Below, one piece after another: positions 60,064-64,000 of a stretch of 64,000 nt of DNA; positions within the stretch are counted from its first letter, which is position 1, and every line of letters begins with the position of its first letter. This stretch comes from Acidobacteriota bacterium. Lineage in GTDB: Bacteria; Acidobacteriota; Holophagae; Acanthopleuribacterales; Acanthopleuribacteraceae. The stretch spans positions 1-64,000 of the forward strand of contig JACJWC010000006.1 in the NCBI GenBank assembly GCA_020637335.1, given 5' to 3'. A program made the translations under genes and the position numbers. The notes beneath the pieces were generated by a model. It had not been told where the DNA came from and did not search any database. It was given only the letters and a program-made list of their open reading frames with translations.

Positions 60064-62526
60064 TCAAGGGCACTCAATCCAATCCCGCTGTCCGTCAAAT
60101 TCGACCCAAAAAACGTCCGCCAATTCAATCTGGTCCAGTTGAACCAAGTCGCGAAGTTGGTCACGGCACGTTTCAAATGCAGTTGCGTCCCCTACCTCCA
60201 CCCAGGTTTTCATCGTCCACAACAGAACGCGAGCATGTTCAAGGCCCGGTGCCTCTTGAACCGTCATGAGGCCCACTTCGGCCAACAGGGATTGCGCCTG
60301 CTCCACCTCACCCAACATGGCCAAACCATAAGCTTTAAGCGCCATCGGATACGCTAAACCGAAATTGCCGGAACCATAGTGATTGGCAAAGCGTTCCAAG
60401 GTGAGATTGGTCAAGTCAAGTGCCTGCTCATAGTTGCCTTGTCTAAAAAACAGGCGCGCAACATTCAAGCTGCTGCTCCCGACATCCTGATGCTGGTCGC
60501 CCAGAATGTAAACGCGAGCTGACCATGCCTGTTCAAAATAATCTTGCGCAGCCGGCCAATCCCGTTTGGCATAGGCCACCTCCCCCAACCAGTCGTAGGT
60601 ATTGGCCAATTGGGGATGAAATAAGGTCAGGTGGGCCTTTCGCCAAATCAGAAGCTCCTCCAAATCGGCTTGTGCCCGATTGACCTGATCGGAAAATAGT
60701 TCAATGGCAGCGCGGTTCTGTAAGGCCACCCCATAATCAATAACGTGTACTTTGCGGTTGGTTTCCAACCAGTTAAATCCGGGCTCCAAAAATTGGCCTG
60801 CAGCCTTTAGGTGGCCTTGGCGACGTTTGATCCAGGCCAGAAACACATGCGCTCTGGCCCAAGCCAGTTGGTTTTGCGCAGAGTCTTGCTCCAGGTTTTG
60901 CAAGGCTAAGCGCAAATAATATTCGCCCTTGTCGAATCGACCCCACTCAAAATAAAGAATTCCCAACGCCATATAGCTCGGCACTGGCGGTTCGCCCGGG
61001 GCCGCTGCCTGACGAACGTTTAAAGCCTGTAAAAACATCTGCTCCGCTCGTTCAAATCGCCCGCGATTCTGGAAGATCGAGCCCAAGGTTTCCAATAGTC
61101 GAATACGCACCGGGGGTTGCTCTTGTAATCCCGCGAGCACGCGATCCGCACCTTTCTCCAACATCTCACTGGCGGTCAATTCCTGACCTAGAGCCGTGGA
61201 GGGATCACTGTAATCCAACATGCTGGTCAGTAAATCCACCAAACTCTCCGCATTCGCACGTTCTCGTTCTAACCGTTTGGCCTGAACAAAGTTGGTGATC
61301 GAAAAGGCAACCAAGGAAACCAAGAGCAAAAAGCTCAAAGCAAAGGTCCGACGGTTCCGCCGGATAAATTTGACGGTTCGCCGCCAAAAGGAGGGTTTAA
61401 ACGCAGAAACGGTCTGATCGGCACAAAAATGGCGAATATCGATCAGAAACGCATCCACGCTGGGATAACGCTCGGCGGGCTGCAGCGCAATAGCCTTGGT
61501 GACAATGGCATCTAACTCACCCCGCAATGTGTGAACCCATGCTGAAAAACTCAATTGTCGTGCAGCGGCCGCCTCGTTAAGGAGCTCAGAGTTTTTTAGG
61601 TGCATGGCCTCTAGGGCCGAACTCGGTGCGCGTAATTCCAGCCCTTCACCACTCAGGTTCTGCACGGCACTGGGCCGTAACCCACTCAGCAGATAATGCA
61701 GGAGTAAGCCCAACTGAAACACATCGGATGCGGTTGTGACCGAACGGCCCAAAGTTTGTTCCGGACTGGCCCACTCTGGGGTTAAGGGATTGCTGCCCGT
61801 CTGGGTTACGGCTTGGTGAAGCGCGGGTGTATGGACCCATTTGGCAATGCCAAAATCCAACAATTTAACTTGGCCCTCACGGTCGATCAGAATGTTATTG
61901 GGCTTGAGGTCTCGGTGAATCACCAGGCTGCGGTGAGCATAGGCGACCGCCTCACCGATTTGCAGGAACAGCTTCAAACGTTGGTCCACAGTCAACCGTT
62001 GGGCATCACAGTAGACATCCAGAGGCTGACCTTGAATATATTCCATGACGATGTAGGGTCTTCCATCCTGGCTCAGACCGCCATCCAAAAGCCGGGCGAT
62101 GTGGTCGTGTTGCAGCCCGGCCAGGATCTGTCGCTCCTGATAAAAGCGCCGCACCAAATCGTGCCCCCCACTTTCGGGTCCAAATAGTTTAATTGCCACT
62201 TCCTGTTCAAACGAACCATCGATGCGTTCGGCGCGAAAGACCCAACCCATCCCGCCCCGGCCCAAAATATCCACCAAGCGGAAAGCGCCACACACATCCC
62301 CAATTCTGGGCAAACCCAAAACCAGCGCATCATGATCGGGTGCAACGCGAGGAAGCGCTAAATGTGTCGATTCGGCGCTGCGTTGTAGCAGGTCCTGCAA
62401 TTCACCGCGCAGATGCGCTGGGCATTCCCGCTCGATAAACTCGGTCAACTCTTCAGGCGCCACCTCCAGTGCGCGGGTGAACCACAGGTCCAACTCGCGC
62501 CAATGAGCTAACGCCGATTCATCCAT
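60064..62526 (-). CDS. Ser/Thr protein kinase with TPR C-terminus
   Basis: An 820-residue single-pass membrane kinase. Residues 1-75 form a helical N-terminal extension (ALAHWRELDLWFTRALEVAP). The kinase domain (about 77-345) has GRGGMGWVFRAER, VAIK, VIHRDLKPNNILID, LLDFGIAKWV and TPEWASPEQTL, all intact. A membrane helix lies at about 384-407 (TFALSFLLLVSLVAFSITNF). The C-terminal 400 residues are TPR repeats. This layout is common in Acidobacteria and Planctomycetes. It overlaps the ECF sigma factor gene by eight bases, indicating a paired regulatory unit. Confidence 0.92.
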   Translation of the reverse strand: MDESALAHWRELDLWFTRALEVAPEELTEFIERECPAHLRGELQDLLQRSAESTHLALPRVAPDHDALVLGLPRIGDVCGAFRLVDILGRGGMGWVFRAERIDGSFEQEVAIKLFGPESGGHDLVRRFYQERQILAGLQHDHIARLLDGGLSQDGRPYIVMEYIQGQPLDVYCDAQRLTVDQRLKLFLQIGEAVAYAHRSLVIHRDLKPNNILIDREGQVKLLDFGIAKWVHTPALHQAVTQTGSNPLTPEWASPEQTLGRSVTTASDVFQLGLLLHYLLSGLRPSAVQNLSGEGLELRAPSSALEAMHLKNSELLNEAAAARQLSFSAWVHTLRGELDAIVTKAIALQPAERYPSVDAFLIDIRHFCADQTVSAFKPSFWRRTVKFIRRNRRTFALSFLLLVSLVAFSITNFVQAKRLERERANAESLVDLLTSMLDYSDPSTALGQELTASEMLEKGADRVLAGLQEQPPVRIRLLETLGSIFQNRGRFERAEQMFLQALNVRQAAAPGEPPVPSYMALGILYFEWGRFDKGEYYLRLALQNLEQDSAQNQLAWARAHVFLAWIKRRQGHLKAAGQFLEPGFNWLETNRKVHVIDYGVALQNRAAIELFSDQVNRAQADLEELLIWRKAHLTLFHPQLANTYDWLGEVAYAKRDWPAAQDYFEQAWSARVYILGDQHQDVGSSSLNVARLFFRQGNYEQALDLTNLTLERFANHYGSGNFGLAYPMALKAYGLAMLGEVEQAQSLLAEVGLMTVQEAPGLEHARVLLWTMKTWVEVGDATAFETCRDQLRDLVQLDQIELADVFWVEFDGQRDWIECP

Positions 62527-63100
62527 GGCACTCGGCCAAGAGTTTCAACAGAAGCGATTTTGCCCTGACCCAGTCGCGTTCAATACTGCGTCGCGAAAGG
62601 CCTAACACCTCGGCCGCTTCCTGGTTGGACAAGCCACCGTAATATCGGCATTCAATCACTTGAACCAACCGCGGTTCAATTTGGTGGAGATGGGTAAGCG
62701 CTTGCTCAACGGCCAAAACGGTTTCGGCACTGGACTGGACCATCGCCCCATCTTCCAAGGTCAGTTCAATTTGGCCGTTATTGCGCTTTTGCGCGTTGCG
62801 GTAACGCGCCTGTTCCACCAGAATCTGACGCATCGCTTTACAGGCAAACGCAAGGAAGTGCGTTTTATTGAGGGCGCGATCCGGCAAAAGCTCTTGGAGG
62901 CGCAAGTACGATTCGTGCACCAATACCGTTGCACTGATCGGTGACTCATGCCATTCGTTGTGAATCAACCGTTGTGCTACGCGCTTCAACTCCAAATAAG
63001 CCATTTCCCAAACCTGGTGTTGGGCGTGTTCATCCCCATCGCGCGCTTCTTTTAAGAATTGGGTAAATGAAGAAGGAAGTTGCTTTTTGGTAGTCATCAT
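62519..63100 (-). CDS. ECF-type sigma factor paired with a Ser/Thr kinase
   Basis: A 193-residue extracytoplasmic-function sigma factor. Region 2 has EMAYLELKRVAQRLIHNEWH and FLAFACKAMRQILVEQARY, and region 4 has CRYYGGLSNQEAAEVLGLS followed by RRSIERDWVRAKSLL as the DNA-binding helix-turn-helix. The sequence fits the acidobacterial/planctomycete ECF group that accompanies Ser/Thr kinases rather than one with an anti-sigma factor. The ATG at 63100 is the first of two in tandem; the longer frame to 63196 lacks a ribosome binding site. It is divergent from thiC. Confidence 0.92.
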   Translation of the reverse strand: MMTTKKQLPSSFTQFLKEARDGDEHAQHQVWEMAYLELKRVAQRLIHNEWHESPISATVLVHESYLRLQELLPDRALNKTHFLAFACKAMRQILVEQARYRNAQKRNNGQIELTLEDGAMVQSSAETVLAVEQALTHLHQIEPRLVQVIECRYYGGLSNQEAAEVLGLSRRSIERDWVRAKSLLLKLLAECHG

Positions 63101-63253
63101 CTTGCTTTCATCATAATTCTGGCCGGTCAGCGATACAAGCCAACCCTTTCGCAAGGTGACGAATGTAGCAAGAACCAAACCAGCACAGCAATGCACAGGA
63201 GACCGTGTTATTCTTGGTGTTTACCCCATTGGGGAAAGTCGAGGAGATTTGTT

Positions 63254-64000
63254 ATGCAAGAAAACCGGAACAACGTTGCCGACCAGCCCATTTCGATCAC
63301 CCGGGACCCGTTTCCCAACTCCAAAAAAGTTTATGTTTCCGGATCGCTGCATCCCAATATCCGGGTCCCGATGCGCGAAATCGAATTAACCAATGGCACG
63401 CGTTTTACGGTCCACGACACATCGGGTCCCTACACCGACCCTGAAGCTACGATTAGTGTCGAACACGGCCTGGAACCCATTCGCCAAGCCTGGATCGATC
63501 AACGTCAAGATTGTGAATCCTATACAGGCCGCACGGTTCAACCTGAGGACAATGGCTTTTCACGCGCCGAAACGCGTTGGCGCTACGATGGCCTCAAGCG
63601 GACACCGCTGCGCGCCAAAGCGGGAAAAAACGTCTCTCAAATGCATTACGCCCGCCAGGGCATTATTACCGCCGAAATGGAATATATCGCCCTGCGCGAG
63701 AACCAAAAACAGGCCCTGTTGACCGGGCTCGACCAAGAGCGTGAAAACCGGCTCAAAGGCTTTTCATTTGGTGCACAGATTCCGCGTGAAATAACGCCCG
63801 AATTCGTTCGCCAGGAAGTGGCCGCAGGTCGCGCCATTATCCCGGCCAACATCAATCATCCCGAATTGGAACCCACCATTATCGGACGCAATTTTCTGGT
63901 CAAAATTAACGCCAATATTGGCAATTCAGCAGTCTCCTCCTCCATTGAAGAGGAAGTTGAGAAAATGGTTTGGGCCACCCGCTGGGGTGCCGACACGGTT
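63254..64000 (+). CDS. thiC: Phosphomethylpyrimidine synthase ThiC, N-terminal part (runs off window)
   Basis: Radical-SAM enzyme that forms the pyrimidine moiety of thiamine from AIR. About 249 residues are visible. VYVSGSLHPNIRVPMREIEL, YDTSGPYTDP-like HDTSGPYTDPEATISV, MEYIALREN, and PANINHPELEPTIIGRNFLV then KINANIGNSAVSSSIEEEVE are diagnostic. The C-terminal cysteine cluster lies outside. GAGGAG seven bases upstream supports the ATG at 63254. I see no TPP riboswitch in the 153-base upstream gap, although many thiC genes have one. Confidence 0.96.
   Translation, partial: MQENRNNVADQPISITRDPFPNSKKVYVSGSLHPNIRVPMREIELTNGTRFTVHDTSGPYTDPEATISVEHGLEPIRQAWIDQRQDCESYTGRTVQPEDNGFSRAETRWRYDGLKRTPLRAKAGKNVSQMHYARQGIITAEMEYIALRENQKQALLTGLDQERENRLKGFSFGAQIPREITPEFVRQEVAAGRAIIPANINHPELEPTIIGRNFLVKINANIGNSAVSSSIEEEVEKMVWATRWGADTV

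Noticed and set aside
59822..60142. Possible 106-residue protein in the 59.7-60.1 kb gap
   Set aside because: No ribosome binding site. The frame runs through the long hairpin and into the kinase gene in antisense, and its composition is not protein-like.
63101..63253. Possible TPP riboswitch ahead of thiC
   Set aside because: The conserved CTGAGA and ACC-TGATC-type segments are not found. Only a short CCCCATTGGGG hairpin is present at about 63224-63234.

Overview
The window is a compact, about 64 kb stretch of a Gram-negative, flagellated bacterial chromosome with roughly even base composition. It carries housekeeping genes, lipoprotein-processing genes, L-ring and distal-rod flagellar genes, an outer-membrane barrel, many tetratricopeptide (TPR) proteins, and several eukaryote-like Ser/Thr kinases. 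One kinase is paired with an ECF sigma factor. This mixture points to Acidobacteriota (Holophagae or Acanthopleuribacter-like) or a similarly complex deltaproteobacterial-type lineage. That placement is an inference from gene content, not a measured phylogeny. No rRNA, tRNA, CRISPR array, prophage or insertion sequence was recognised.

Layout. 1-6.3 kb: 5' part of lon (minus), rsmG, a zinc-ribbon/TPR protein translationally coupled to ispG, a small acidic protein and a metallo-beta-lactamase-fold phosphodiesterase-like enzyme. 6.5-16 kb: a chain of three coupled genes of unknown function including a 41-residue ORF, an M61 peptidase lipoprotein with nhaA, two small envelope proteins, a PseG/MurG-like protein coupled to an HD phosphohydrolase, and an MFS transporter. 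16-24.2 kb: galU, then a long minus-strand run (lipoprotein-like GspG/TPR protein, prfA, prmC, murA, TPR protein, glmU-like, M1 peptidase) devoted to translation termination and cell-wall precursors. 24.4-27.4 kb: flgF-flgG-flgA-flgH behind a near-consensus sigma-54 promoter, closed by a strong terminator. 27.4-34.6 kb: ispDF-plsB-mutS2-moaA operon.

34.7-47.6 kb is a signalling region. It holds a secreted TPR protein, a 1405-residue pseudokinase/TPR/transmembrane protein with a C-terminal C2-like domain, a twin-arginine solute-binding protein with no permease, a histidine kinase with an atypical H-box, the helicase hrpB, and an active-looking Ser/Thr kinase with a PEGA domain. 47.7-52.2 kb encodes an outer-membrane barrel and two tandem secreted paralogues, the larger with cysteine-rich FN3-like repeats. 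52.3-59.7 kb returns to housekeeping: polA, two unknown proteins, tsaC, a DUF1292-type protein, lspA, lgt and an RluD-type pseudouridine synthase. 60-63.1 kb is an ECF sigma factor coupled to a Ser/Thr kinase-TPR protein. The 5' part of thiC ends the window.

Many genes overlap by 1-4 bases (ATGA, GTGA, TTGA, TGATG or TAATG junctions) and several use TTG or GTG starts. The most unusual items are the pseudokinase-C2 protein, the GlmU homologue with a degenerate uridylyltransferase half, and the tandem secreted paralogues flanked by hairpins.
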